Notes under the pieces: generated by a model
The model's database searches: none
Told to the model about the DNA's origin: nothing
What the model saw: only the letters and a program-made list of their open reading frames with translations
Program-made: the position numbers and the translations under genes
Origin: Acanthacorydalis orientalis
Taxonomy: Eukaryota > Arthropoda > Insecta > Megaloptera > Corydalidae
Assembly: GCA_034766995.1 (NCBI GenBank)
Contig: CM068319.1
Location: 23,554,959 to 23,618,958 of the forward strand
Direction of reading: 5' to 3'
DNA: 64,000 bases
Shown here: positions 1 to 14,808 of the stretch, piece by piece
Layout: every line of letters begins with the position of its first letter
Position numbering within the stretch: position 1 is the stretch's first letter

Positions 1-104
1 GGAATATTGTTAGATACTATATTACAAAGATTGTTGCTTTTTTCTCTCCTCTTATTGACATTTATTATTTTATCATAAATTTAAATATCAAGTTATAGTC
101 TTAC

Positions 105-2782
<2,678 letters not shown>

Positions 2783-3324
2783 TGTATAATTATTCTTTAA
2801 ATGAAGAAATTAAAATAAATATAAACATATGCACATACAAGGAGTTTTACCAAAGTTGTTTACTATACAAAATGTCTTTAAAATTTGAGATAAATTATCT
2901 GTACAAAATAGATGGTACTACGATGTCTTATTTATTGATATTAATATGTTATCATCTATACTTACTTTATTCATTAAAATACATACAGTATATATTGTTC
3001 ATGCAATCATATTATTACATTATTGAAGATAGAAAATAATAAAAGTTTGTATTGCAGATATATTGTATGGCATAAACATATGTATTAATTTGAATCAATT
3101 AGAATACTTGACTATGTAAACATTTAATACATTCATAAATCTTTTTTTGGTATTAGGTTGAGTAATAATTAGGATGAATACGTTAATTTAGAATGAATAA
3201 TAATTAGGGTATTACACATTACTTATAATTTTTATTTATAAATAAGGACAATTATAAATAAAAAAATCACAGTTATTTTTTAAATCCATACGTATACAAA
3301 TACATTTCCTATCAAAAAACATTA

Positions 3325-3328
<4 letters not shown>

Positions 3329-3388
<60 letters not shown>
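3329..3388. repeat. (TA)n microsatellite
   Basis: Perfect AT/TA run of about 60 bp, immediately 5' of the inverted repeat at 3422. Confidence 0.97.
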
Positions 3389-3391
<3 letters not shown>

Positions 3392-3421
3392 TTCTAACAA
3401 GGTTGTAGCAAGCATGAATAT

Positions 3422-3506
3422 AACGAGTTCGACTATAAAAAACAAAATTTCGCCTGGATTTTGGTGGATGAGTAAACAAACATTTACTTTTATAGTTGAG
3501 CTCGTT
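3422..3506. repeat. Imperfect inverted repeat (hairpin), 19-bp arms
   Basis: AACGAGTTCGACTATAAAA (3422-3440) is matched by the reverse complement of 3488-3506, AACGAGCTCAACTATAAAA, 17 of 19 positions, with a 47-nt spacer. It may be a short non-autonomous element remnant or a structured RNA. No flanking target duplication was recognised. Confidence 0.6.
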
Positions 3507-4112
3507 TACGGATACACCGATCAAATTTTATCTTATCTAAGAGCCTTACTCTTCACCTAATTGCTGCCAAATTCTCTTAAATTGGCCTTATACATCTTCA
3601 AGTACAAAGGTGTCCGTGTTTGTCGGAAATTATTACTTTAATAAAGTTCAAAAAAGAGTTTGTATATAAAACAAAATTATCGATCATAGATTTATGTTAT
3701 TTTTAGGTATTTACAGATGTTTTGCCTTAATTTTTACAATTATTTTAATATATATGCATTACTTTATAGTATAATTCACGATCATAATTTTTGGGTATTG
3801 ATTGAAATAATATCTAATTGTAAGTGGAACTTGTCTGTAACTAATATAAAATAATATAAAATTGACGAAACATAATTTCCTAAAATTTGCTATAATTGAT
3901 TTGAACTATATATATATATATACCTTATAATACCTATATATAAATCACCTAATAATAAAAAAATAGATTGTTTTTAAATAAAATATAATCTTTTTTATCA
4001 AAGACAACTTGAAATACAATGTTTAAATTTAATTCACTTAGACTTGATCATTTATCTTTACTTAAAAAAATGTTTTATATTCAAAAGAATATTCTAATTC
4101 CCATTTATATAT

Positions 4113-5010
4113 GTTGGTTGATGCATGAGTTCGTAGCGTTTTTATTAAATTTAAAAACATTTTTTTTAAATAAACAAAATACATAAACTAATCAATAATA
4201 TATTCTCCTCCATTGTTTGCGATTGCCTTCCGACGTTATGGTAGTTTTTCAATACCATGTCTGAAAAAATTCGGTGGTTTGAAGGTGAAGAAGACTTCAA
4301 GTCAAATTTGAAGAGCAGAGTTGTTATTAAAGGAGATTCTTCGTAAATTGTTAGATGGAAAGCGGAAAAGATGAAAATTGGATGAGCAAAATCAAGAGAA
4401 TAGGGTGGATATGGAATAACTTCCCCACCAGCTCTTGAATAGCCGCTTTTGTAATGTTAGCAGAATGCGGACGGGCATTAGCATGCTGCAAAATCACTTG
4501 TTGCCGTCTTCCAGGTCGTTTTTCTCGAATTCCGGCCTCAACGCGACGGAGTTGTTGGCAATAAATCTTAGCGGTATTGATTGACGCGGCTCATCGTGAA
4601 TTGAAGCGTTTAAACGGTCGTCATTAAAGTCGGATGGTCTTTCTGGACGTCGAGAAATATTCATGTCAAAATTAGCCCTCTTTGAAACGAGAATACCATT
4701 TTCGTCTCGTACTTTCCTCACCGGTGTTCTTCTCATGAACGTCACAAATGGTTCTAGCCGCCTCTAATGTCTTAACTCCTCGGGTAAATTCAAACAAAAG
4801 GATAAGACGGAAATATTTGTTTTTTTGTACTTGACATTCCATTTTTCTTAGCCAAACCTTAACACCAACTTTCTACAAATTGAAAAATTCAAGAAGTATT
4901 AAATAAAACAATACTATGATATTGAATTGTCATTAACATATGCCAAATAGATTTCTTTCCAAAGCACTGTTCTCTTAGAAAACAACAACGCTTCGAATTA
5001 ACGCATCAAC

Positions 5011-5014
<4 letters not shown>
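4113..5014 (-). mobile_element. Internally deleted mariner-family transposon
   Basis: About 900 bp bounded by terminal inverted repeats. The left end reads GTTGGTTGATGCATGAGTTC and the right end, reverse-complemented, reads TTGGGTTGATGCGTTAATTC; both continue into AGCGTT. TA dinucleotides flank the element, and the right side abuts a (TA)n array, fitting insertion into TA. Autonomous mariners are about 1.3 kb, so this copy has lost roughly a third. Confidence 0.88.
4200..4860 (-). pseudogene. Mariner transposase, broken
   Basis: On the minus strand, frames shift but the order of mariner blocks is kept. An N-terminal helix-turn-helix part (EFTRGVKTLEAARTICDVHE, then a WYSRFKEG block) is followed by RPSDFNDDRLNASIHDEPRQ. 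After a deletion come QHANARPHSANITKAAIQE and IPYPPYSLDF, the catalytic-domain block equivalent to HDNARPHTA...PPYSPDLAPSD in active mariners. The last catalytic Asp region is altered. Frameshifts, stops and the central deletion rule out an active enzyme. The longest intact piece is 83 codons (4494-4745). Confidence 0.85.

Positions 5015-5084
<70 letters not shown>
5014..5084. repeat. (TA)n microsatellite at mariner end
   Basis: About 70 bp of perfect TA starting at the right terminal repeat of the mariner element. Confidence 0.97.
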
Positions 5085-5089
<5 letters not shown>

Positions 5090-5388
5090 CACACAACATA
5101 TATTCGTATACAGTTGGATATATTTAATTTTACAACTTTAAATATAGTTACAATACATATACATTTTTATTCATAACAGCCTGTTATGGTTCACTGAATA
5201 ACCCTGGGCGTTTACCTGGGAACACTGGATAATTTAACGAATCTCTATACGAAGCGAACAGACATACATTTCCTGTCATTATGTTAAATAGGACAAGAAC
5301 AAATAGTCTGGGATGGTACAGTATTATTAAAAGTAAAGATTTTTATTACACTGATATTTAATCTGTTAGAGTATTAACAAAATACATA

Positions 5389-5391
<3 letters not shown>

Positions 5392-5442
<51 letters not shown>
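5392..5442. repeat. (TA)n microsatellite
   Basis: Perfect TA run of about 50 bp. Confidence 0.97.
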
Positions 5443-5447
<5 letters not shown>

Positions 5448-5727
5448 GTTCATATATGATATTAGGTACTAGTGAAAGTAAGCAATATCTTGTGTAAGTA
5501 CAACGGAAGATTTTATACGATTGCAACAATTTTTTATTAATAGTTTTGGTCATTATGCAAATTTTCTTTTCAACATCCTAAAGATATTTAACGATACATG
5601 ATAAGAAAAGTAAATTACATCATTTGACTTTTTCGAAAATTATCTCGTTAATCATACGACATCAGATATGTGTTTCCTTTTTGATCCTATCGTATGTATT
5701 TAACAAAAAATAGCCATAGGGTTAATT

Positions 5728-5749
5728 ACACACACACACACATACATAC

Positions 5750-5829
<80 letters not shown>
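5728..5829. repeat. Compound (CA)n(TA)n microsatellite
   Basis: ACACAC run, CATACATA transition, then about 75 bp of TA. Confidence 0.97.
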
Positions 5830-5835
<6 letters not shown>

Positions 5836-6651
5836 TAAGTAAAGTTACATGTCTTACGAATATGTAAGAAATATTAAATTTTTAACACAAAACATAGATT
5901 TTTCATTAACAATTACATTTTTTATAATAAGTTTATAATACAACTAAGAATTTTATCACAAATTTCTGTTATATCGATAGAAAAGGTATTTATTTTTACA
6001 TTCGTTGGTTCTTTAATGGAACATTAATGTTTTAATTATACATTAATAATTGTTATTATATGTGTCTATAAGTGCAAATCCGGTGTCAAGGGTTCTAAAA
6101 GTAAACAAAAGATTTATTATTTACTGATTCCCCTCTTGAATTAAAGCTTGAATGCATTCACTTATGAAGGCAGTAGAGATATACATTTTCATTGATATGT
6201 ACATCGATATGTAATGTAATACAAATGTATTTCTTATTTGTGAATTAAATCAATTCAAATATGCTTTTAATAATAAAAATTATTTATTTATTTTTATTTT
6301 TTTCAACATTCAAGCTGTAATAATTAATTTTTCAAATATAAAAAATCTATAATTTTTTCATTGAAAATTATTGTTTTAATGCCGGTTGTATATTTAATAT
6401 TATAAATTATTATTAAGTTTTACTAGCTGGTCATTTATCATTTAAAGTATTAACCAATGAGAAGTTTATGAATTTAAATCCTTCCTTATAAAATTAAAGT
6501 CTTCCAAAGGTTGTAAATAAACATTGTTTAAGACCTGAATATGCATTAATGTTCGCAACATTTGAAAATAACTTAAAGAAGAAAGAAAAAAACATCAACA
6601 ATAACTAATATTCCTTCCGGTAATCCAACAAAGACGTTTTATTAAGTTATG

Positions 6652-6825
6652 CTAACGTAGACACATATGTAAGTATTTAGAGGGGGAATCCACCAGGTGC
6701 ATTACGGTAGGTCTACCATGACGCGTGGTCGATGAAGGCAGGTGCAGGTGAAAATAGTAGTGTTGTGAGTTATCTGACTTGGAAGATAATGACTCATATT
6801 TACGTTTCTTATGTCTGGATCTGAT
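6652..6825 (-). CDS. Candidate orphan terminal exon (unrecognised protein)
   Basis: A minus-strand frame stays open for 108 codons to TAG at 6652 (open region to 6978), unusual in DNA this AT-rich that is not a TA repeat. The 3' two thirds are clearly richer in GC than the surroundings and read as a basic, Ser/His-rich tail ending in PSKYLHMCLR. A plausible acceptor (ACACATCAG) lies near 6826-6834, which would make this a last exon of about 57 codons. An AATAAA signal on the minus strand follows within about 20 nt of the stop (TTTATT near 6638 on the plus strand). I do not recognise the protein and found no certain upstream exon. It could be the 3' end of a minus-strand gene or a transposon relic. 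Confidence 0.35.
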   Translation of the reverse strand: MRSRHKKRKYESLSSKSDNSQHYYFHLHLPSSTTRHGRPTVMHLVDSPSKYLHMCLR

Positions 6826-7324
6826 GTGTTGTGATAATTCAATAGTGATTGTTGCATTTTTAATCAGTATATACTTAATGACTATTTTTGTAAATACAAG
6901 TTTAACGTCTCTATAAAATGTAAAACAATAAAAATAATAATACTTTAAAAGCAATCTAGTAAAATTAATACATTTCATGGTTTATAAATTAAAAAAAAAC
7001 AATAAGAAAATAAATAAAAATAAAAATTATAAAAAAGCACAGGGTTTGCTAATTTTATGTAAAAAAATCAATTTTATTGTACATAGTGATGGACTAACAC
7101 GTATTGATATAACAGTAAGTAAAAAAATATATAACAAAGTAAATTTAAGCAAATAATTATAGTTTTACGATTTTTTGATATTAAAGAATTGTTTAATTAG
7201 CACTTTTTTAAAAAGCAATTCAACCCTTCTGATATTATTATATAATTATTACTAGAAACTGTTATTTATATAAAATTAAATAGTACACATTCTTGAGATT
7301 TACAAATTTTAATTGTATAAAAAG

Positions 7325-7325
<1 letters not shown>

Positions 7326-7381
<56 letters not shown>
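7326..7381. repeat. (TA)n microsatellite
   Basis: Perfect TA run of about 55 bp. Confidence 0.97.
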
Positions 7382-7383
<2 letters not shown>

Positions 7384-8214
7384 TTTATTTTATTTTATTA
7401 TATCACACTTTTTGTAGAAAATAGTTCATTAAATTTTAATACATGAGAAAGAATGGTGTATTGTAGAAATACAACAAAGTACAACAACTAAAGAAAACTC
7501 TTAGAACAATTAATAATAGTATTTCGCATTTTAATTATATTTTATTTATCTTTTATTAATTATTAATAAATCAATAACATTTTTACGGCAATTTCAATAA
7601 AATATTATTGAAAATAGTTCGAAATTATCTCCCCCTTAAAGGAATATGCAATTATTGGAAATTTGATAAATACTGATTTACAACAATAATATCTTATAAC
7701 ATGTTCTGTTTGCATATAATAAATGTACCTATCACTTTCATTATACTAATTAAATTAGTGTTAATTATATTTATAATTTTAACGTTGGAATAATAATAAT
7801 ATATCAAAAGTGCATATAACTGACAATAAATGATTTACATATCGATAATTCATAAGAAAAGTAGCAAGGATCAATTGAATGTAAGTAGCAGCTCATCTCT
7901 GCAAAACATTCCTTATATCTGTTCTATGTACAAAATATCAAAAAATGATATTTTACTATTTTAAGAACAATTAAGTTAATAAAACTGGTAACGCAGTTCA
8001 ATTGTCGACAAATATAAATCTTCAGTTTGTTATCATGAAAAATTACTTTTTAGGGCTTGTCTCACTTTTCTTATGTCTCAAACAATTATGCTGAAAAATG
8101 ATAAATACATAAATAGGTTTTACTTCTGATGATCAAGTGAAAATGTTGGTCGCGTACAGTGTAAAAGTTAATATCATTTTTCAAATTATTAATTTACTAT
8201 ATTAAAAAATGTTT

Positions 8215-8215
<1 letters not shown>

Positions 8216-8278
<63 letters not shown>
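8216..8278. repeat. (TA)n microsatellite
   Basis: Perfect TA run of about 62 bp. Confidence 0.97.
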
Positions 8279-8281
<3 letters not shown>

Positions 8282-8699
8282 AGATTGTACCTTTCAATTT
8301 AACGATATCTTTCAAATAGCATTGAAAGAAATAAAAAAAATATACTATATAAAATTCGATAATTAAACAAGTATGTTTTGCAAACAAATTATATTTTACA
8401 ATTCCAATTTTTCAGTGTCCATAAACTATATGGTATAAACTCAGAATAAAACAATCTGTGAGTGGATATAAATTAAATTATCTAAAAACCGAACTAACAG
8501 TTGTGTATAATTTACTTTCCTGTCAGAAAAGAAAAACAATTAATTATAGATTGCGTGCGATTGATTGATAATTATAGACCAATATATAGATATTCAGTTC
8601 GTGACTGTAACTTTCACGCTTATTACAAAGTTTCAGCGAAAATGTGTATTCGTTTATAATTAATTCATAAGTGGAAATAGTTTTAATTCGATTAGAATT

Positions 8700-8872
8700 C
8701 CATGTACACCTGTTCATCTAAACCTATACTTAATAGATAATAGTGCGTGATAGACATGGATTTTGTGAAAATATTGGTGTTAATTGTAAGAAATTGTTCG
8801 ATGCTTCACTAAACAACCGGTATATATCATCAGCTAAAGTCTGCGACGCAAAAAAAATACATGCAATTAGAG
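8700..8872 (+). other. Probable 5' UTR exon of the cadherin gene
   Basis: The segment ends in AATTAGAG followed by GTAAGTAA at 8873, an almost ideal donor. The next good plus-strand acceptor in front of the cadherin start is at 17544, so an 8.7-kb 5' UTR intron is inferred. A short upstream frame (ATG at 8756, 18 codons then TAA) lies inside. Only the 3' boundary is supported; the transcription start is not located. It could instead belong to an unrelated non-coding transcript. Confidence 0.35.
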
Positions 8873-9691
8873 GTAAGTAACTTAACTGTTAGTTCAATTC
8901 AAATGTCACGAAATGGTTTTCTGCACGCATGTTTATTTTTGTAATACTTATAGTAAAAAAAAAATTAAAATTCTTCGGTTTTGTTGCACTATTCTGCTGA
9001 AATTATTTATAAGTACTTTTTTTAATCTGAAAAGAAACCTTCACACATAAATTACAACGTGCGTAATGTCTCCTCTACTATAAAGAAATACATTCATCAA
9101 CGAATTATAATTAAATGCGGATATTATATTGTATTATAATAAGGTGTTTAAATTTTTATCCCATATATACACATATCTAATTAAATAAATATATTTTTAA
9201 GGTCAGTTTTGTGACATTTATATATGAATTATCTTTGTAATTTATTAAAATTTAACATATTTTTTTTAAAAAAATATAATACGTGTCGAATTTTTTTGAT
9301 TGTCAATTCCTTTAACATTTTTAATGCCATTTCACAATGTACTCAAATCTGAAAATAATATAAAAAATATAGAAAAATAATCATTTGTATAAAAAATGTT
9401 TTTAAATTTGATCATAAAATATGAAAAAAAAAATTATAGTATGAAAGTAGAGACAACACAAAAAAGCTCAAGAAAAATGAACTGAAAAGCCATGACACTT
9501 TATCGTTAGAGACAGCAATTCATTTATTTCTATTACACGAATAGTTGAACAAAGCACCTTACGTAAACTTATATTACATAAAACTATGTTGAATGTAAAA
9601 GAAGGGAAAGATATTTTTTATGTGATTATAGATATAATATATTTTGTTCTAGCTCGGTACAATTTTTGAATTTTATAGCAATCTCTCTCTC

Positions 9692-9759
<68 letters not shown>
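9692..9759. repeat. Compound (CA)n(TA)n microsatellite
   Basis: About 20 bp of CA then about 47 bp of TA, preceded by TCTCTCTC. Confidence 0.97.
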
Positions 9760-9762
<3 letters not shown>

Positions 9763-10397
9763 TTATTTTTACAAGCGCTCTAGAAAAGCTAAAGAAGACG
9801 ATTACAAAATTAGATAAAAAAAAACAAAAATAGTAGTTAATATAAATTACACAGGAACAAAACGGCTGTTTAATAACTTTATTTATTCAAAGAGAAGTAA
9901 AATAACAGGAAGCCTAAGAGCAACCTCGTTTAATCTTCTTTAGATAGACAATCAATTTAACAAACATAGATGTTGGCGTCTTTACAAAATTACATTTAAA
10001 GCAGTTTCATTGCTTCTGGTCACAACTATAGATAAATCATTCATTGAGGAAATTGTCATAAAATTAAAAATAGATTGGTTTACATTTAAACGAAACGACT
10101 GGATATTTAAATCAAAAAATTCACTTTTTTTTGACGAAAAGAATATTATGTATTTTTTATCCTTACTTATGGAAATACAACATTTGTTTTCAATACTAAA
10201 ATAAATCAAGGAGATTAAGCAACACCTAACTCATATATAGATGCATATTAAGAATATAAATAATAATAATACAATGATTAAGAGAGAATGAAAGATGAGT
10301 TGGATATAAGAAAATGTAGGCAAAAAAGCACTAAATCGTTAAAACTGGATATTTTGAAAAATATAATTAGTCAGCATGGATCACCAAAGTCTAAAAA

Positions 10398-10398
<1 letters not shown>

Positions 10399-10435
<37 letters not shown>
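10399..10435. repeat. (TA)n microsatellite
   Basis: TA run of about 37 bp followed by a degenerate TACATA stretch. Confidence 0.95.
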
Positions 10436-10442
<7 letters not shown>

Positions 10443-10623
10443 CATACATACATATATATCAAGCTCAAGAAAACAATAACGAATTTAATGTCTTAAACTT
10501 AACCTTATTTTAATTACATTAATTCATGGTTCTAAAGATAGGTACATCAATTATCACATACAATAAAATATGCATAATCGTGTGTGTAAGATGTGAATGT
10601 ATAATTATCCACACATACAGACA

Positions 10624-10626
<3 letters not shown>

Positions 10627-10655
<29 letters not shown>
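10627..10655. repeat. (TA)n microsatellite
   Basis: TA run of about 28 bp. Confidence 0.93.
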
Positions 10656-10657
<2 letters not shown>

Positions 10658-10985
10658 TATGTGTATTAAATCGGAAAGTGTTAATTTCATTTAGAAATTC
10701 ATCAATCTATTTCCGATAAATATAAAAAAAATAATCGTATAAATACTTTTATTTGCACTTAATGATAAATTCCGACAATATTCACTTCTGGCATAAATAT
10801 CCGTTGTATATCAATGACCTCGGAAATGAAATTTCTATCTACAAATCAATTTTGAAATCAAATTCGTATATACATAATCATAGGATAGATTTAATTCATA
10901 CCGTATCAGACTTAATGTTTAATCTACAAACAGTATTTTATTTTTATTTTTTTTTAAATATAGTTTGAAAAAGTCATTTATATGC

Positions 10986-10994
<9 letters not shown>

Positions 10995-11041
<47 letters not shown>
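10995..11041. repeat. (TA)n microsatellite
   Basis: TA run of about 46 bp. Confidence 0.95.
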
Positions 11042-11043
<2 letters not shown>

Positions 11044-11893
11044 CAAGGATAATTGGATATATAATTCAAGGGCTTGCATGACAAAAATACAAACTGAATC
11101 CTAAATCTATAAACGAACATCCTAACATTTCTTAAAAAAATTGAAAATAATGCGAATTGTAATCTATTAAACCGGACATAGTATTATTTTTACTTACTGC
11201 TTATTTATTATGTTAGTAATTTATATTAGAAATTTATTTATAATTCAAAAAAACACACAAGAAAAAAACTAAAACCAAATAGATACTGAATTAAATTATT
11301 ATAAATGTGTCTTTAGAATAATGTATCACAAATGAGTATTTTTTATCTTGTTTGCGATACGTAGATGAAGATCTTTTAGTTGTAATTCAGGGCAGAGATG
11401 GAAAAAAAAGCAAATCAGATAAACTTCTGTGTCTCTAGGATCTCGAAATGTATTAAATATATAAAAAGAATGAAAAGAGAGATAGAAGAAAGGTAGTATG
11501 TTTTTAATAAACATTTTTCTTGTATTACGGTATGAAATTTAAAATTAATTATTTTCGTTGGTTAATACGATGAAATTAGTTAACCCGGAGAAAGTATAGT
11601 AAAATCTAAAAAAAAATATCTGAATAACTAAAGGAGAGCCTAAAAAAATTACAGTGCATAAAATATTGAGGCAAGAAAAAATAATAAAATAAAGATGTAC
11701 ATATGTAATAACTCATATTTGATTTTAAAGATGTGAAACTAAAAAAAAAAACGAGCTGATATTAAAATATGTTGCAATAATAAAAGTAACACTCATATTA
11801 ATAAAATAATGTTTGTTTAAGACATTTTTCATTCCAATTAAAATACGAACATAAAAATATACACCTTTTTTAATATAATCAAACCATATTTTA

Positions 11894-12271
11894 TATTTTT
11901 CCGAATAGTGGATTTTAAATAATTAAGAAAAGAGTAGATATTATACTAAGATATTCAAAAGTTCACTTGTTTGTAAGATATTTATTTCAGCATGGACGAA
12001 TAACATTTTATTGTTAATTTAAATTTTATAAATTATTTCAGGTGCTGTTCGTGTGTAATATATATATATATGTATAATGCACAACAAGAAAAATGTTTGC
12101 TATTTTTCCGAATAGTGGATAAATTAAATTTTAAATAATAAAGAAAAGAGTAGATATTACTAAGGTATTCAAAAGTTCACTTGTTTGTAAAAGATATTTA
12201 TTTCAGCATGGATGAATAAAATTTTATTGTTAATTAAAATTTTATAAATTATTTCAGATGTTGTTCGTGTG

Positions 12272-12326
<55 letters not shown>

Positions 12327-12346
12327 GCATAACAAGAAGAATGTTT
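11894..12346. repeat. Direct tandem duplication, about 207-bp unit
   Basis: Copy 1 is about 11894-12100 and copy 2 about 12101-12346. Both start TATTTTTCCGAATAGTGGAT, carry AAGAAAAGAGTAGATATT and TTCAAAAGTTCACTTGTTTG, and end in GTTCGTGTGTAATATATA, a (TA)n run and AATGCA(C/T)AACAAGAA. The copies differ by scattered substitutions and by the TA run, about 12 bp in copy 1 against about 50 bp in copy 2. Confidence 0.9.
12274..12324. repeat. (TA)n microsatellite inside duplicated unit
   Basis: TA run of about 50 bp; the paralogous position in copy 1 (12058-12070) has only about 12 bp. Confidence 0.95.
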
Positions 12347-13392
12347 TGCTACAAAACGCATACTCATACTCATATATCTCCAATGTTGTCAATTAAGGGA
12401 CATTATGAAATATTTGATGTGTTATACGATGAAAATCCATTGTTACACATATTCTGTTAATTAGAACTTACTTTCTTTTTTTTGTATTCGGAATAATCAA
12501 AGCGAACAGTGGAACGGATTGTAAATAGTTTCGTTATTTTATTTTTATTGTTGAAGTTTTTACTTGACTATTGTACGTTAAGCATTCTTATCAAATACTT
12601 TTTACGGAATAAAATTGTTACGATACATATCGCACAATTGTGCTATTACATCAAACATTAAAAAATAGGAAATACAGTCGAGCAGCGTAAATAAAAATTA
12701 TTTAAGAAAATACATATTGACAATCGATATATGCAATCATTGTGTACATTTTTGGTTTGGTAAAACATTTTTAATTATACATATTTCTCATCGAGAATAA
12801 TTTATAAAAGAGATTTGTCATGTTTTTAGTTATTGTCCTGTTATATTTAATTAGAAGATTATCGATGCTTGATAATTAGACAAACATTCATAATAACAAA
12901 CACGAATAATAACCATGATATACACCTACATATAAATCACTTTATGGGATTTGAACTCTCTTGTAATTTAAAAAGCTTCTACATTAATTATATATTAAAA
13001 ATTAAAAGCACTCGTTATATTTTCAATCGGATTTTAATAGAAATTAAAAATGATATTGTTCACTTGTAACTGCTTAATATAATTCAACAAAAAGTTCCAA
13101 TCACTACGATTAGTACGGAAATCAAGAGTATATTTGCAGTATTTAAGATTTTTACTTATATGTTTAGTTATTCAAATTAATGTCAGTGCGGTCTTATCAT
13201 TCGTAAAATGATAAGACGAATCGAATAATATTTTATGATTTCAGGAAAAAAAGTAAATTATATTTTTTTCACGAAAGATTACTTTTTTATTTCTACTTAT
13301 AACAATTTAAAGAATTCTTTTTAATTTAAAAGTACATTTCTTCTTTGGTTCTTTCAATTTAATAATCAACGTGTACACAACTTTATATATAC

Positions 13393-13397
<5 letters not shown>

Positions 13398-13441
<44 letters not shown>
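13398..13441. repeat. (TA)n microsatellite
   Basis: TA run of about 43 bp. Confidence 0.95.
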
Positions 13442-13444
<3 letters not shown>

Positions 13445-13574
13445 TGGTGTGTGTGAGTGTAAATATTATTAAAAGTAATCAAGTCCAAAAAGCATCTGAT
13501 GAAAATATAAATGTCAAATTCGAATGTTGTGAGAAAAAAATGAACATTATAAAGAAGTACTTAAGAAACATTTG

Positions 13575-13579
<5 letters not shown>

Positions 13580-13637
<58 letters not shown>
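13580..13637. repeat. (TA)n microsatellite
   Basis: TA run of about 58 bp, preceded by TGTATGTG. Confidence 0.95.
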
Positions 13638-13641
<4 letters not shown>

Positions 13642-14165
13642 AAAGAAAGAGGAACATAAAGATTTGGTGTAACAAATTAAATTAAAATTATTAATCATGT
13701 TTATATGATTAATGGTGTTAGAAGAATGCAATAATAATCCAGATATGTAGGGTAAACGCATTTATTCGTTAATGAATTTTTATTTACTGAATCAAGGCCA
13801 TCGAAATATTGTAAGACAATAGTTCCCATCAAGATTAAGACATATTTAATACGCATTATTTCATTCATTTAAGCGTAAGATCTAAGCTTCTACATGTATA
13901 TACACGTACAAGAGACCGAAGTGAGACAATCGAGCAATTATACATACATATTTTCATAACTGAGTAGTACAAACCTAGATATAATATAATAAACCTACAT
14001 AGAAAACGTATTAATATTCATGATACACTGAGATTTTAGTTTTCCACATATAGTTCAGTTAGTATAGCAGTTATCTTAAAGAAGTCAATTATATATGAAT
14101 TGCATAGTTAACCGCTTAACTGTTTTACTAAGATGTACGAAACCGCTAGAACGTGTACAATTTAC

Positions 14166-14208
14166 CTGCGGTTTTCTGCATGTCTGCCGTCAATAACACA
14201 CTATCCAT
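14166..14208 (-). CDS. Candidate orphan first coding exon (low confidence)
   Basis: On the minus strand, ATG at 14208 opens 14 codons (MDSVLLTADMQKTA plus one base), then a donor-like GTAAAT at 14165. Base composition is richer in GC than the surroundings. No partner exon in phase 1 was found with confidence to the left. It may be a chance match or the first exon of an unannotated minus-strand gene. Confidence 0.2.
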
Positions 14209-14415
14209 ATGTTGAATTCGAAATGAATTTTCTATTATGTGATCTTTCAAAAATAATCATAACTAATACATTATTCAATGAACACAAATACATAAACGCA
14301 AACAAATAACGCAACTAAATTCCTAATGAAAAATGTATGTGGTTTTATATTAAATTATCCATTTTTATTTGAAAATAGCACGCTGAAAATTATAACATCC
14401 ATATTAAAATTCCGG

Positions 14416-14416
<1 letters not shown>

Positions 14417-14454
<38 letters not shown>
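14417..14454. repeat. (TA)n microsatellite
   Basis: TA run of about 37 bp. Confidence 0.95.
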
Positions 14455-14455
<1 letters not shown>

Positions 14456-14755
14456 TTTTTTTATGATTGCTACAAAAATAAATAATAATCGATTATTATA
14501 TACACACTTTATTTTTTAATTTTTTTTTCTATAACCACTTAATAATGTTTATAATAATTTCTTATTTTCTTCTTTGATTTTTCAGTAATGCATCTCATTT
14601 TATATTCTTTATATTTGTTATTACCAGGTTTAATTGACTTTATTTTGGTACACTATATTAATTATTAGAATAATTTTTGATAAAATCAAAAGAAATATAA
14701 AAATATCAACATAGTTAAAAAATAAAGAGATAAAAATCATACACACACACTCATA

Positions 14756-14758
<3 letters not shown>

Positions 14759-14805
<47 letters not shown>
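14759..14805. repeat. (TA)n microsatellite
   Basis: TA run of about 46 bp, preceded by ACACACACAC (about 14741-14750). Confidence 0.95.

Positions 14806-14808
<3 letters not shown>

Larger units (their letters stand above)
2783..4112. other. Intergenic, no gene seen
   Basis: AT-rich sequence upstream of the pseudouridine glycosidase gene; its promoter should lie near 2783-3000. It holds a (TA)n array and an inverted repeat (3422-3506). I see no coding exon here. Confidence 0.6.
5085..6630. other. Intergenic, repeats only
   Basis: AT-rich DNA with two long microsatellites. I see no exon with supported splice sites. Confidence 0.55.
6980..8690. other. Intergenic, no gene seen
   Basis: AT-rich; two (TA)n arrays and homopolymer A/T tracts. 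No supported exon. Confidence 0.55.
8873..14165. other. Gene-free, repeat-rich stretch (possible 5' UTR intron)
   Basis: About 5.3 kb with several (TA)n arrays and a tandem duplication. Short open frames near 9982-10209 and 10288-10396 have no splice support. No gene recognised. Confidence 0.5.

Noticed and set aside
8756..8785. MDFVKILVLI followed by GTAAGA as another signal-peptide exon
   Set aside because: The donor would leave phase 0, incompatible with the phase-1 cadherin exons; more likely a uORF in the leader.
9982..10209. 75-codon minus frame and overlapping 64-codon plus frame
   Set aside because: Both strands are open at once and the composition is AT-driven; no splice or family support.
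13444..13761. Open frames on both strands around a TA array
   Set aside because: More than a third of each is the microsatellite; no splice signals or family likeness.
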